41,374 nucleotides of DNA from Lentilactobacillus diolivorans DSM 14421 (GCF_001434255.1 NZ_AZEY01000050.1:1-41374), one strand, 5' to 3'. Positions 7,991 to 17,127 are shown, numbered from the stretch's first letter. Notes: a model not told the origin generated them from the sequence alone. A program made the numbers and translations.

Positions 7991-9054
7991 TGGTAAAGGT
8001 AATTGAGGCAAAAAAACTTCAGGTCACAATCCAAACCAACGAGGGTCCCCTTTATGCTGTCCGAGGCGTTGACCTGGATCTCTTTCAGGGGGAAACGTTG
8101 GCATTAGTTGGTGAATCCGGGTCTGGAAAGTCGATTGCCACCCATTCACTAATGGGGTTATTACCGAAAAATGCAAAAGTAACCGCGGATAAGCTGGCAT
8201 TTGGTAAAACCGATTTGTTGAATTTAACCAAGTCACAAGAGCAGCAAATTCGTGGTGCTAAAATTTCAATGATCTTTCAGGATCCTTTAAGCGCTTTAAA
8301 TCCCACGATGCGTGTTGGTAAACAAATTGCTGAAGCGCTGACACATCACCAACATATTAGTCACCACGAGTTAAAGCAACGTGTTTTACGACAGATTAAG
8401 GATGTCGGCATTCCCAATCCAAGTCAAACTTATCGGAAGTATCCCCATCAGCTTTCTGGTGGCCAACGTCAGCGAATTTTGATTGCAATGGCATTAATTG
8501 ATCATCCAGAGGTACTGATTGCCGATGAGCCAACAACGGCATTGGACGTAACCATTCAGGCACAAATTTTACAGTTGTTAAAACAGCAGAAGCAAAAATA
8601 TGGGCTTTCGATGATTTTTATTACGCATGATATGGGCGTTGTGGCTGCAATAGCTGATCGGGTAGCGGTAATGTATGCTGGTGAAATTATTGAGGTTGGG
8701 ACAGCCGAAGAAATATTTTATCATCCACAGCATCCATATACATGGGGGCTGCTTGAAGCTGTTCCAAGCGAACAAAACCCGGATGAAAAACTATTCACAT
8801 TACCGGGGACGCCACCGGATTTGAAAACAATTAGTAAAGGTGACCCATTCGCACCGCGGAACCCATATGCATTGGATATTGATTTTGAACAAAAGCCCCC
8901 TGTATTTCAGTTATCAGACACTCATTTCGTGAAGTCATGGTTACTTGATAAAAGAACGCCGGCTTATACCCCTCCAGAAACAATCCAAAAGCGGTGGCAG
9001 ACTTTTAAGGCAAGACAGAGGGGGCGGCTGAATGAAGCAAGTATCAGTGTTTAA
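7990..9054 (+). CDS. oppD: Oligopeptide ABC transporter ATP-binding protein OppD
   Basis: First ATPase of the Opp importer. The start is set at ATG 7990, where GGAAGGAAGG (7969-7978) precedes it and the codon overlaps the upstream stop. The in-frame ATG 7951 would add 13 unusual residues. The 354-residue product has Walker A GESGSGKS (41-48), signature LSGGQRQR, Walker B VLIADEPTTALD and H-loop ITHD. It also has the OppD/DppD C-terminal extension with the PHPYTWGLLEAVP block and a GTPPDL motif, but I do not see the usual cysteine cluster of iron-sulfur OppD proteins here. The end overlaps oppF. Confidence 0.95.
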   Translation: MVKVIEAKKLQVTIQTNEGPLYAVRGVDLDLFQGETLALVGESGSGKSIATHSLMGLLPKNAKVTADKLAFGKTDLLNLTKSQEQQIRGAKISMIFQDPLSALNPTMRVGKQIAEALTHHQHISHHELKQRVLRQIKDVGIPNPSQTYRKYPHQLSGGQRQRILIAMALIDHPEVLIADEPTTALDVTIQAQILQLLKQQKQKYGLSMIFITHDMGVVAAIADRVAVMYAGEIIEVGTAEEIFYHPQHPYTWGLLEAVPSEQNPDEKLFTLPGTPPDLKTISKGDPFAPRNPYALDIDFEQKPPVFQLSDTHFVKSWLLDKRTPAYTPPETIQKRWQTFKARQRGRLNEASISV

Positions 9055-9922
9055 TGTGAGTCACCTGTCAGTGGTCTTTGGTAAGAATCGCCAACGGCAA
9101 ATGGCGGTTAATGACGTTAGTTTTCAAATTCCACGTGGGAAAACGATTGGATTAGTCGGTGAGTCAGGGAGCGGTAAATCAACGATTGCTCGAGCAATTT
9201 CAAAAATTGGACCAATTACGTCTGGGAGAGTTAATTATGAAGGAAAATCAATTGAACAGTTTAATTCTGCAGATAAACGAAAATTTCGGCGTAACGTTCA
9301 AATGATCTTTCAAGATCCCTTTGAATCACTCAACCCACGACTAAAAGTTGGTGAAATTATTGCAGAAGGAATTGATAATTTTCATCTTGCCAAAAACAAG
9401 CATGATCGATTTCATCAGGTTGAGGCATTGCTGATCTCTGTTGGCTTACCCGTTGACGCTATCGATCGTTATCCTCACGAGTTTTCTGGTGGTCAGAGGC
9501 AGAGAATTGGAATTGCCCGGGCGTTGGCGATTCAGCCTAAGTTTCTGATTTTAGACGAACCGGTTTCCGCTCTGGATGTTTCTATTCAGGCCCAAATTAT
9601 TAATTTACTAAAAGATATTCAGAAGCAGCGCAACCTCACGTATCTATTTATCGCTCATGATCTGTCAATTGTTCGCTATATTAGTGATTCAATTTTAGTG
9701 ATGTATAAGGGGAGAATAGTTGAAACGGGGCCGGCAGAAGAAGTATATCAGCACCCATTGCATCAATATACACGATCTTTGCTGTCTGCTGCCCCCCAAG
9801 CTGATCTATATTATGAACGAAGGAAGAAATTTGTAACTTATGATCGTGATCAATTCAACCTAACGGGTAAATTGGTTGAAGTGGAGCCGGATCACTGGGT
9901 ATTGCAAGCGCCAGCTAAATAG
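9032..9922 (+). CDS. oppF: Oligopeptide ABC transporter ATP-binding protein OppF
   Basis: The second ATPase of the importer has 296 residues, with Walker A GESGSGKS (43-50), a Q-loop in MIFQDPFESLNPR, signature FSGGQRQR, Walker B FLILDEPVSALD and H-loop IAHD. The C-terminal block HPLHQYTRSLLSAAPQ is typical of OppF/DppF. The start overlaps the last 23 bases of oppD, with GAGGGGG upstream, so translation is probably coupled. It is the last gene of the operon and is followed by a terminator. Confidence 0.95.
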   Translation: MKQVSVFNVSHLSVVFGKNRQRQMAVNDVSFQIPRGKTIGLVGESGSGKSTIARAISKIGPITSGRVNYEGKSIEQFNSADKRKFRRNVQMIFQDPFESLNPRLKVGEIIAEGIDNFHLAKNKHDRFHQVEALLISVGLPVDAIDRYPHEFSGGQRQRIGIARALAIQPKFLILDEPVSALDVSIQAQIINLLKDIQKQRNLTYLFIAHDLSIVRYISDSILVMYKGRIVETGPAEEVYQHPLHQYTRSLLSAAPQADLYYERRKKFVTYDRDQFNLTGKLVEVEPDHWVLQAPAK

Positions 9923-9933
9923 TTTTTGATCAG

Positions 9934-9964
9934 CGGTTGGAGATGGTTTTCTCTAACCGTTTTC
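9934..9964 (+). terminator. Terminator of the opp operon
   Basis: CGGTTGGAGA (9934-9943) pairs with TCTCTAACCG (9950-9959) around a short loop, with one mismatch, and is followed by TTTTC. The 230 bases from here to the next gene hold nothing that I can identify. Confidence 0.7.
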
Positions 9965-10195
9965 ACGTTAATTCTCATCTTTAATTTAGAAGATTATGTG
10001 TAATAGATATTACCAAATTGTAGGAACGTTTGTACGCGCCGATGGTATTCTCGAACGAATTGATTCAGTAAGCCCATTGATTTTTTCTCATAATGCTTTA
10101 ATATTAAGAGAAATAATGTGACTAAATGCTAATGCTTTCAATTACTTTAGTCGATGATGATGTTTGTAAGTCCATAGTCTATAGGAGATGTGAAA

Positions 10196-10936
10196 ATGTT
10201 CAAGAAGCTCTCTGCTTTAAGTAAATTTGAGGTTAACATAGCATTAGATGATAAAGGCCTCTTTATTTACACCCTGGTTTTTCCGGCACTTTACTTTATT
10301 TACGCGTTCTTTAGCAGTAGTCATGATCTTACTAACCTCGCTATTCGGTATCATTTGTTGGGATTCTGGAGCTATATCATTTTGAGTGGTATTTTAAATC
10401 AAGTGATCACGGCAATGATTAGTATGCGGGAAAACAACTTTTTGAAAATGTTTACGTTTATCTCAGGTGATCGACGATTAATTTTTTATGCGAATTTAAT
10501 TCCACAGACGCTAGTTATTCAAGCTGAAATTCTGATTTTTGATATCATTGCGGCTGTGTTCTATCGACCGGATTTAGAAATCCTGGAATTTATGTTTGCC
10601 TGCTGGTTACTGAACTTTATTATCATCCCGGTAGTGGCCTTTTATACCAGCTTCTTGTTGGCGATTCCAATGAGAACTCAAACATTGGGCGTGTTCATGA
10701 CGGGATACTTGTTGCTGGCATTGCTATTGTCGTATGGGACAACTTCCAAATTACTCAACATCTTGTTGGTTATTATTAACCCAAGCAGCTTTGTTGTAGG
10801 TGTTTATAGCTTATTCTTTGCGCAGACCGATCTAATGACGACACTGATTACGGTGAGTGTTGCCGGGCTTGCCTATGTCATTGTCGGAAATGTGATTGTA
10901 GCAAAAATGAGTTTAAATTCGGTAATCAGTCGTTAG
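10196..10936 (+). CDS. ABC transporter permease, unknown substrate
   Basis: This 246-residue integral membrane protein has about six hydrophobic segments, and its fold resembles ABC-2 permeases. AGGAGA (10183-10188) fits ATG 10196 with 7 bases of spacing; the in-frame GTG 10190 is too close. The ATPase follows 16 bases downstream. Permease-before-ATPase order and the small size suggest a self-protection or bacteriocin/drug efflux type exporter, but this is inference. No substrate can be named. Confidence 0.75.
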   Translation: MFKKLSALSKFEVNIALDDKGLFIYTLVFPALYFIYAFFSSSHDLTNLAIRYHLLGFWSYIILSGILNQVITAMISMRENNFLKMFTFISGDRRLIFYANLIPQTLVIQAEILIFDIIAAVFYRPDLEILEFMFACWLLNFIIIPVVAFYTSFLLAIPMRTQTLGVFMTGYLLLALLLSYGTTSKLLNILLVIINPSSFVVGVYSLFFAQTDLMTTLITVSVAGLAYVIVGNVIVAKMSLNSVISR

Positions 10937-10952
10937 TTAAGAGGAGAAAATA

Positions 10953-11630
10953 ATGGAAATTAAGGATTTTACATACACGTTGCCGGATAAGCGTCAGTTG
11001 TACGATCATTTAAATGCTCATTTTGAAGACGATAAGGTTAACATTTTACTGGGACCAAACGGTGTCGGTAAAACGACTTTGCTGGATTTTATTTCAACGG
11101 TTAAGCCACGAGACCTATCATCATTTGAAGGGTTTCCGGCATTCAAACAGATTGCGTATCAAATTCAAGGGGTGCCCTTTATTTACGAAGCAACGGTCTA
11201 TAATACGATTAAAATGGTTATGGATATTCAAACGCCAAATAACCGGTTTACCAAGGCTGATTTACCTGACGTGCTCCAAAAAGTTGCTGATGTAAAATAT
11301 GGTAAATTATCAGGTGGTCAAAGACAGTTGGTTATTATTGATGCCTTCTCACGATTAAATCGCCAGTTGTATCTGTTTGATGAACCAGAAAGCGGGCTGG
11401 ACCCACGAATGGCACAGGTGGTGATGCAGCGGATTCAGCAATTGAATTCTGAGGGTAAAAAGATTATTTTAACATCGCATCAATTTCAAAATATTAATAA
11501 TGATCACTATCATTTACTTTTTTTGAAGGACGGTAAAATTCGGTTTGAGGGGTCACCATCCGAATTTTTGAAACGTGAGGGAACGAGTGATTTGGTTCAA
11601 GCATACATTAAAACAGATGAGGATCAGTAA
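10953..11630 (+). CDS. ABC transporter ATP-binding protein
   Basis: The 225-residue partner ATPase has Walker A GPNGVGKT at about residues 33-40, signature LSGGQRQ, Walker B LYLFDEPESGLDPR and H-loop TSHQ (His present, next residue Gln). The domain between Walker A and the signature is shorter than usual, and the Q-loop is not a clean QxP. AGAGGAGA precedes ATG 10953. It forms a two-gene operon with the permease and is closed by a terminator. Confidence 0.88.
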   Translation: MEIKDFTYTLPDKRQLYDHLNAHFEDDKVNILLGPNGVGKTTLLDFISTVKPRDLSSFEGFPAFKQIAYQIQGVPFIYEATVYNTIKMVMDIQTPNNRFTKADLPDVLQKVADVKYGKLSGGQRQLVIIDAFSRLNRQLYLFDEPESGLDPRMAQVVMQRIQQLNSEGKKIILTSHQFQNINNDHYHLLFLKDGKIRFEGSPSEFLKREGTSDLVQAYIKTDEDQ

Positions 11631-11641
11631 TTAAAATAATT

Positions 11642-11684
11642 GGGGGAATTCAAGCAGCTAAAGTTGCTTGAGTCCTCCTTTTTG
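11642..11684 (+). terminator. Terminator after the permease/ATPase pair
   Basis: GGGGGAATTCAAGCA (11642-11656) pairs with TGCTTGAGTCCTCC (about 11665-11678), with one internal mismatch, followed by a run of seven T. Confidence 0.8.
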
Positions 11685-11716
11685 TTTTATTAGCCGATTG
11701 CGATTGGAGTGATTTG

Positions 11717-12214
11717 ATGAAGCGGTTGATTTTTATTGGTGGCCCAATGGGGATTGGTAAGACGACGATTGGTAGGGCATTAGTTAAAAATGAATTAGCA
11801 AATGCCGTCTTTTTGGATGGCGATTGGTGTTGGGATTTGAGTCCATTCATTGTGAACGACGAGAATAAACAGATGGTAGTTCGGAACATTCAATTTTTAT
11901 TAAATTCATTTATTGAAAATTCTAAAATTGAAAACATTGTCTTTGTTTGGGTGATGCATCAGCAAGCTATTATTGATCGAATCATGGCAGGTCTAATTGA
12001 TGATTATCAATTTGTTTCAATTTCGCTGGTTGCAACTCCAGAAGCCTTAAGGAAACGTTTTAACAAGGATGTCACCAAAGGCATTCGTGAAAATCAAGCA
12101 GTCAGTGGCGCAGTGGCACGGTTACCGTTATATGCCGCTGTCAATTCGCAAAAAATTGATGTGACGAATCAAACAGTTTTTCAGACGGTTGCAGAGATTA
12201 TGAAGTTACTTTAG
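11717..12214 (+). CDS. P-loop NTPase, small-molecule kinase-like (AAA_33 type)
   Basis: This 165-residue cytosolic protein starts MKRLIFIGGPMGIGKTT, with the P-loop GGPMGIGKT at 8-16, and has an Asp in FLDGDWCW that could be the acceptor-side acid of small kinases. A lid-like basic segment (RKRFNKDVTKGIRE) and a final DVTNQT strand follow. This pattern is known from nucleoside, gluconate or adenylylsulfate kinase-like ATPases; the substrate is unknown. The start is ATG 11717, with GGAG at 11706-11709; TTG 11714 is in frame but less likely. The decayed racemase follows 14 bases downstream. Confidence 0.7.
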   Translation: MKRLIFIGGPMGIGKTTIGRALVKNELANAVFLDGDWCWDLSPFIVNDENKQMVVRNIQFLLNSFIENSKIENIVFVWVMHQQAIIDRIMAGLIDDYQFVSISLVATPEALRKRFNKDVTKGIRENQAVSGAVARLPLYAAVNSQKIDVTNQTVFQTVAEIMKLL

Positions 12215-12228
12215 AGAGGATGATTGAA

Positions 12229-12381
12229 ATGGAAAAGTTGGGTATCATTGGTGGCACTGGTCCAGAATCAACGTTGGCATACTACCGTCAGTTAAATTAT
12301 GGCTTCCAGAAGCGATTAAGCAAGAAAGTTTACAATTGCCTGTGTTGGATCCAATATAAAGCCACATTCAGTATTTACTAA
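12229..12381 (+). pseudogene. Aspartate/glutamate racemase remnant with internal deletion
   Basis: The ATG at 12229 has a ribosome site (AGAGAGGA) and begins MEKLGIIGGTGPESTLAYYR, the unmistakable N-terminus of Asp/Glu racemases of the RacX type. Family members are about 230-240 residues. Here the frame ends after 50 codons at 12379-12381. In the +2 frame, bases 12306-12356 read PEAIKQESLQLPVLDPI, which resembles the normal C-terminal block (I-KQ-D--IPVLDTT). The middle of the gene, about 180 codons including the catalytic cysteines, appears to be deleted. It is non-functional as a racemase. The identification rests on recalled family sequence. Confidence 0.75.
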
Positions 12382-12444
12382 ATCGGATGACTTTCCATAT
12401 TGCAACCCCAAAATAAAAAACCGGAAACTTAGGAGAGGCTAAAA

Positions 12445-12975
12445 ATGACAAAACTCAAGTTAAGCAAATTCACGCAATACTCTTTGATTGGTTGGACCAT
12501 CTTAATGATCATCTTTTGGCTTAGCATTGCCAAGGGAAATTTATTTAAACCGATTCCACTGCATTTTACGTTTCATTTTACCAATATATTTGGTTATTTA
12601 TGGGTTCGGTTCATCCTGTTAGCTGCTTACGTTATTTTTTCGATTGTTCCGTGGAGAAATATCGTGATTTTACCATCTTTGCCGGTTCTGGGATCAATTG
12701 TTTTGGCGATTCTGACTGTTATTCCAATTATCATGACTGGTAATCTGGTTGGCATTATCTTGGATATTTGTGCCGTTATCGCGCACATTGTTTTTGCCTA
12801 TTATGCCTTGCTAACTAGCATTCAGATTATTCACAACGTTCAGTATCATTGGCGTGGCAACTACTTTTTGAGTTGGTTGGTGACGGTGGGGATTAAATTG
12901 AAAACGAATTGGTTGCCATTAGTTGGATCGGCGCTTATCTACAGCGTGATTAATATCATTTTAGAGGCCAAATAA
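12445..12975 (+). CDS. Integral membrane protein of unknown function
   Basis: This 176-residue hydrophobic protein has about five predicted membrane segments (near 14-29, 48-70, 76-98, 104-130, 155-173) and short charged loops. I do not recognise a family. TAGGAGAGG lies 8-9 bases upstream of ATG 12445. It follows the racemase remnant in the same direction and precedes a lipoprotein gene with its own gap, so it may be monocistronic. The codon style matches the neighbours. Confidence 0.75.
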   Translation: MTKLKLSKFTQYSLIGWTILMIIFWLSIAKGNLFKPIPLHFTFHFTNIFGYLWVRFILLAAYVIFSIVPWRNIVILPSLPVLGSIVLAILTVIPIIMTGNLVGIILDICAVIAHIVFAYYALLTSIQIIHNVQYHWRGNYFLSWLVTVGIKLKTNWLPLVGSALIYSVINIILEAK

Positions 12976-13111
12976 TAATTAGCGAACCCGGTTTCAATTA
13001 TTTTCATGTTTACGTGAAATGGCTGTTGGTGATCGTTAATAATGGATTAGCAGTTTGTGGTATTCTTAATCATATTAAATCATTTCCAGATAATTCTGCG
13101 GGAGAATAGTT

Positions 13112-13894
13112 ATGATGAAAAAATGGTTAGTTCCAGTAGTTGCCGGTATGGGATTGCTTTTGACAGGGTGTGTTAAAGGCCAAACGCAAACCGTTGACCC
13201 AAAAATTGGAACAGTTATTGAAAAGTCTCAACAAGCAACCCAAAAAATCAAAAGCGGCGAGGCCAAAATTGTGACTCGAACAATTGCCAATCAACGGACA
13301 ATATCTGGAACAATTAGTGGGAAGTTTGGCTCAAATCCGCTTGTGATGAAGGTTAAGTTGGCTAATGGTGGCAGCAGTCGGATTCATTATTACATCACCA
13401 ACCGCATGATTTATAGCAAACCCAAGCACCAATGGATTAAACAAAAAGTTAATTCGAAAAGTCCGATTGTAGCAAACTTAAAGGCCCAAATGACGGCTAA
13501 AAGTGGTCAAAAAGGATTAGGGATGCTTGGACATCATCTGAAGAAAGCAAAGACTCAAGCAAATTATCGTCTATCCTACCATGGTATTGGGAAGTTAGGC
13601 AGTCACACCGCCAAGCAACTGATCCTGGCTGAGTCTGGAAATTCATCAGCAGCCAAGCAGATGATGAAACATTTAAAGATCACCAAATTTAGCTATCTAT
13701 ATCTCGTTAATAAGACAGATTATTTACCAAGAAAGCTGGCCATTACCATGGGATATACGATGGGTTCGTCGAAAAAAGCAGTAACTGAAAAGTTGATGGG
13801 TAACTATCAATATTTAAATCAAGTAAAGAAGTTTACCATTCCAAAATCTGTGAAAACATCAGCTGAATGGGCATCTATAAGCACACCAATGTAA
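13112..13894 (+). CDS. Secreted lipoprotein, DUF6612-like
   Basis: This 260-residue lipoprotein has signal peptide MMKKWLVPVVAGMGLLLTGC, with lipobox LLTGC and lipidated Cys20. The mature part is basic and Ser/Gln/Lys-rich, without enzyme motifs. Repeated beta-strand-like stretches such as GEAKIVTRTIANQRTISGTI and a paired-Met segment resemble LolA/LppX-like lipoproteins annotated DUF6612 in lactobacilli; this is by style only. GGGAGA sits upstream. Either ATG 13112 or ATG 13115 can be the start. It is anchored to the outer face of the membrane. Confidence 0.75.
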   Translation: MMKKWLVPVVAGMGLLLTGCVKGQTQTVDPKIGTVIEKSQQATQKIKSGEAKIVTRTIANQRTISGTISGKFGSNPLVMKVKLANGGSSRIHYYITNRMIYSKPKHQWIKQKVNSKSPIVANLKAQMTAKSGQKGLGMLGHHLKKAKTQANYRLSYHGIGKLGSHTAKQLILAESGNSSAAKQMMKHLKITKFSYLYLVNKTDYLPRKLAITMGYTMGSSKKAVTEKLMGNYQYLNQVKKFTIPKSVKTSAEWASISTPM

Positions 13895-14025
13895 CTTCGT
13901 AAACTAACGTTGATCTGGGAGCATGTTTAATTATTAGCAAAGTTTTTAACTTTTCACAGTTAGTCGCAATTTTAGCGGGATATAATAGTCGCGAAATCTT
14001 TCAGACATATAAGGAGATCAGCGAT

Positions 14026-15330
14026 ATGACAATTGATCAAACGCTTATGACAAAGTATCCACAAGTTAGTGACTTGGCACATGAGAAGCCTATCTTCTGG
14101 CGGAATCCTGATTATGGACAAAAGGTGCCATTACCCTTTAGTCGGGCTGATATTTTTGATGCTGTTGCCAGATGGGAACGATTTGCGCCTTATTTAGCAC
14201 AGGCATTTCCAGAAACAGCTAAAATGCATGGGATTATTGAATCACCACTGGTTCGTTTGGATCGAATGCAAAATCAATGGAATAATGATCACACTTCCGA
14301 TTTGGCTGGTGGACTTTATCTTAAAGCTGACAGCCAGTTGCCGATTTCGGGTTCGATAAAATCACGCGGTGGGATCTATGAAGTCTTGAAATTTGCTGAA
14401 AAGATTGCGACAACTAAGGGTGATTTGGTTTATATGGATGATTATAGTGTCCTTGCGTCTGAAAAGTATCACAAACTTTTCGCGAACTATGGCGTTTCCG
14501 TTGCGTCTACTGGTAACCTTGCTTTGAGTGTTGGCATTGTTGCTGCAACGTTTGGATTTAAAACAACCGTCTATATGTCCCATGATGCTCGTCAGTGGAA
14601 AAAAGACAAATTAAGAGCGAATGGGGTGACCGTTAAGGAATTCGATACTGATTTTTCCGATGTCATTCCGATTGCGAGAAACGACGCTGCCGCCGACCCT
14701 AAAACCCATTTTATTGATGATGAGGGCTCATCGGACTTGTTTTTGGGTTATGCGGTTGCTGGTGTACGATTGCAAAAACAGTTAAAGGATCAACATATTA
14801 AGGTTGATCGCCAGCATCCAGTACTGGTTTATCTACCGGCTGGCGTTGGTGGCAGTCCGAGCGGTGTCACGTTTGGGCTAAAATCAATTATTGGACCGTA
14901 TATTCACGCTATTTTTTGCGAACCGACCCATGTACCTTCTGTAACGCTGGGGATGATGACGAAGCTTAACAGTAAAATTTCTGTCTATGATATCGGGTTG
15001 GATGGCTTGACTGCAGCAGATGGATTGGCAGTTGGTCGACCGTCTCGATTAGCAGGAAAGGTGATGCGAACCTTGTTATTCGGCAGTGTGACATTTAAAG
15101 ATGACCAAATTTATCGTTACGTTACTGAGTTAATGGATACACAAAAAATAATGGTTGAACCTTCTGCCGCAGCCGGATTTACGGCTATTGCGCCCGTTAT
15201 TAAAGAAGTTCCTGCTTTTAATACAGCCAACGCAACTCATATTGTCTGGGCAACTGGCGGTAACATGATGCCGGAAAGTGAGCGGAAAGTTGATTATGCA
15301 AAGGGTAAGGCGTTATTGACAAATTATTAA
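14026..15330 (+). CDS. dsdA: D-serine dehydratase (D-serine ammonia-lyase)
   Basis: This PLP enzyme converts D-serine to pyruvate and ammonia. The 434-residue length matches DsdA. The PLP lysine is Lys112 in SGSIKSRGG, the family form of the fold-type II motif. The phosphate-binding loop is probably PAGVGGSPSG near residue 278. The N-terminal KPIFWRNPDYG block and the C-terminal HIVWATGGNMMP block also match DsdA. AAGGAG precedes ATG 14026 and a TATAAT hexamer lies at 13981-13986. There is no adjacent dsdC regulator or dsdX transporter, so this is a stand-alone gene. Confidence 0.95.
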   Translation: MTIDQTLMTKYPQVSDLAHEKPIFWRNPDYGQKVPLPFSRADIFDAVARWERFAPYLAQAFPETAKMHGIIESPLVRLDRMQNQWNNDHTSDLAGGLYLKADSQLPISGSIKSRGGIYEVLKFAEKIATTKGDLVYMDDYSVLASEKYHKLFANYGVSVASTGNLALSVGIVAATFGFKTTVYMSHDARQWKKDKLRANGVTVKEFDTDFSDVIPIARNDAAADPKTHFIDDEGSSDLFLGYAVAGVRLQKQLKDQHIKVDRQHPVLVYLPAGVGGSPSGVTFGLKSIIGPYIHAIFCEPTHVPSVTLGMMTKLNSKISVYDIGLDGLTAADGLAVGRPSRLAGKVMRTLLFGSVTFKDDQIYRYVTELMDTQKIMVEPSAAAGFTAIAPVIKEVPAFNTANATHIVWATGGNMMPESERKVDYAKGKALLTNY

Positions 15331-15359
15331 AATAATTGTTTGCCTGCGTTTAAAAAGGA

Positions 15360-15410
15360 GACGGAAGCAAAGCAAAGAATTTAAACTTTGCTTTGATCCC
15401 GTCTTTTTTT
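15360..15410 (+). terminator. Terminator between dsdA and the convergent hydrolase gene
   Basis: GACGG plus AGCAAAGCAAAG (from 15360) pairs with CTTTGCTTTG plus CCGTC (ending 15403), followed by seven T. It serves dsdA. In the other direction a weaker T run (complement of the A-rich 5' flank) could serve the minus-strand gene. Confidence 0.85.
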
Positions 15411-15428
15411 CTATCCTGCTGTTCAAAG

Positions 15429-16409
15429 CTAATGGAAAATAATGGTATACAAGTTTTCACCGAGCTGTTGCATTGCGTTTATTTGCTTGGTTTGGACACC
15501 ATTTTCTGATAGCACAACAACGATAAATGCCTGGTTGCCTTTCTTGATAATTGCGGCATCATTTTGAACGCCATACTGAGGAAATTCTCCGGTTTTATTA
15601 TAAATGACTGATTTTTGATTGATAAGTGCGGGTAGTTTGCTTTGATTAGCATTGTGCCTGAGTAATTGCAGCATTGCAGAGTCATAAGGATTTCTCAATA
15701 CATGATGGTGATAAAGCCTTACCAAAATTTTCCCGATATCCTTTGAAGTCGTTAAATTATCTTTTCCACTTTGTAATGCTTGGTAATCCAACATTTTTCG
15801 TTGTAATTTCGTGTGGTTACAATTTAGACGCCTAATTTCCTCGTTAACGATATTTAGGCCCCCTAAATGATCAATCAAGACATTGGTGGCTGAATTGTCA
15901 CTATTTCGGATCATGAGCTTTAGTAGCTCGCTGACGGAAACTTGGTGAACAGCTTGGTTGGCTAATTCACCGGTACTATCAACTCGGTCACTTTTAGGAA
16001 ACGAGACTAACTGATTAAGTTTTAAGCGGCCTGTCTGTATTTGATGAAAAGTGTCAATCATGATAAACAACTTAATAACACTTGCTGACCGTTGGACTTG
16101 GTTGTTGGTAACAATTAGTTGGCCGTTGTTGAGACTATCGACAAAAACTGATGTTTTGCCGGCAGATGATTTGATACATTGTTTTTCGGCTGCTAATATT
16201 TTATGCTTTAGTTCGACACCTTGTGAATTGGTTTTTCTCCGGCTGGCTTTTTTGGCAACTTGTATGTGTCTGGAATTACTTTGACTGGATAAAGTTTGGC
16301 TGGACTTCGCCGGTCGCTTATCATCTGCTGATTGTTTATTGGCCGAACAACCCCCAATCAAAATCAATCCAAGCACAATGCCTAGTAATTTACTGAACCC
16401 AAACTTCAT
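15429..16409 (-). CDS. Serine hydrolase lipoprotein, class A beta-lactamase-like fold
   Basis: This 326-residue lipoprotein has lipobox LIGGC (Cys21) and a Ser/Lys linker, followed by a penicillin-recognising serine enzyme domain. The motifs are SVIK (Ser110, Lys113), SDN (170-172) and KTG (272-274). The omega-loop motif ExxLN of class A beta-lactamases is replaced by RKMLD (204-208), so the deacylating Glu166 is missing. A DD-peptidase-like or cell-wall role is more likely than antibiotic hydrolysis. Its start overlaps the end of the preceding lipoprotein gene by 20 bases, so the two share an operon and possibly a surface function. Confidence 0.85.
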   Translation of the reverse strand: MKFGFSKLLGIVLGLILIGGCSANKQSADDKRPAKSSQTLSSQSNSRHIQVAKKASRRKTNSQGVELKHKILAAEKQCIKSSAGKTSVFVDSLNNGQLIVTNNQVQRSASVIKLFIMIDTFHQIQTGRLKLNQLVSFPKSDRVDSTGELANQAVHQVSVSELLKLMIRNSDNSATNVLIDHLGGLNIVNEEIRRLNCNHTKLQRKMLDYQALQSGKDNLTTSKDIGKILVRLYHHHVLRNPYDSAMLQLLRHNANQSKLPALINQKSVIYNKTGEFPQYGVQNDAAIIKKGNQAFIVVVLSENGVQTKQINAMQQLGENLYTIIFH

Positions 16410-17127
16410 TGACTAAATCCCCGCTATAGGTCTTCCCATCAGTCAAAACCGCACCGCCATCATAAGAAGTATAACCATAGTACGTTTCATTTTGGCCATT
16501 ACTCCAGGTGACAACAATTTTTACATTTGAATTAATTGATTTTGTTCGATTTGTATCAGAGGTGACATCGTATGATAAAATACCACTTTGACTATATGAC
16601 GAAATTGTTGCAACCCCATGAAAACTAGTACCGTCAGTATTTTCCTGAACGACGGTTCCGTCTGAATCGATAATCAGGTCGCTTTGAAGGCGATCAGGGT
16701 CATAATTATAGAAGGTATAGTCACCAACGAACTTTGGATAGCTTGAAAAGCTGTTGTTGGTGTTTAAATTAGTTGTTGATCCGTTACTTGTTGCCGCTTG
16801 ATTTTGTTTTTTACCTTGCTTTAGTAGAAAAGCATCATTGCTCTTCTGAATTTGAAAATATTCAGTCTTGAGCGCGCTGAATCCTTTTTTGCCCAGATCA
16901 GCAATCCGAATCCCATTTAAAGCCTTGTTGGATGCCTTATAATGACCATTTTCATTGAAATCTCTTGCAGTCTTGATAATGCCCTCATACTCAGAAATTT
17001 TGTCTTGATTTTTAAGGGTGACTTTAGTGGAACTGCTGGAACTCTGACTGGCTTTAGAATTTCCACAGCCGGAAAGTCCTAATGTGGCTACAGCCAATAA
17101 GCCTAATAGAACGGAAACTTTTTTCAT
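16390..17127 (-). CDS. Lipoprotein of unknown function
   Basis: This 245-residue lipoprotein has signal peptide and lipobox GLSGC (Cys21) and a Ser-rich linker. A helical middle part (about 40-110) includes KQGKKQNQAATSNG at its end. The C-terminal part (about 125-245) is strand-rich, with many Tyr, Asp and Thr (FVGDYTFYNYDPDRLQSDL), and may form a lipocalin- or DUF4767-like sandwich. No catalytic motif is visible. It is first in a two-gene operon with the serine hydrolase, so it may assist that enzyme in the cell wall. A good promoter lies directly upstream. Confidence 0.75.
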   Translation of the reverse strand: MKKVSVLLGLLAVATLGLSGCGNSKASQSSSSSTKVTLKNQDKISEYEGIIKTARDFNENGHYKASNKALNGIRIADLGKKGFSALKTEYFQIQKSNDAFLLKQGKKQNQAATSNGSTTNLNTNNSFSSYPKFVGDYTFYNYDPDRLQSDLIIDSDGTVVQENTDGTSFHGVATISSYSQSGILSYDVTSDTNRTKSINSNVKIVVTWSNGQNETYYGYTSYDGGAVLTDGKTYSGDLVNEVWVQ

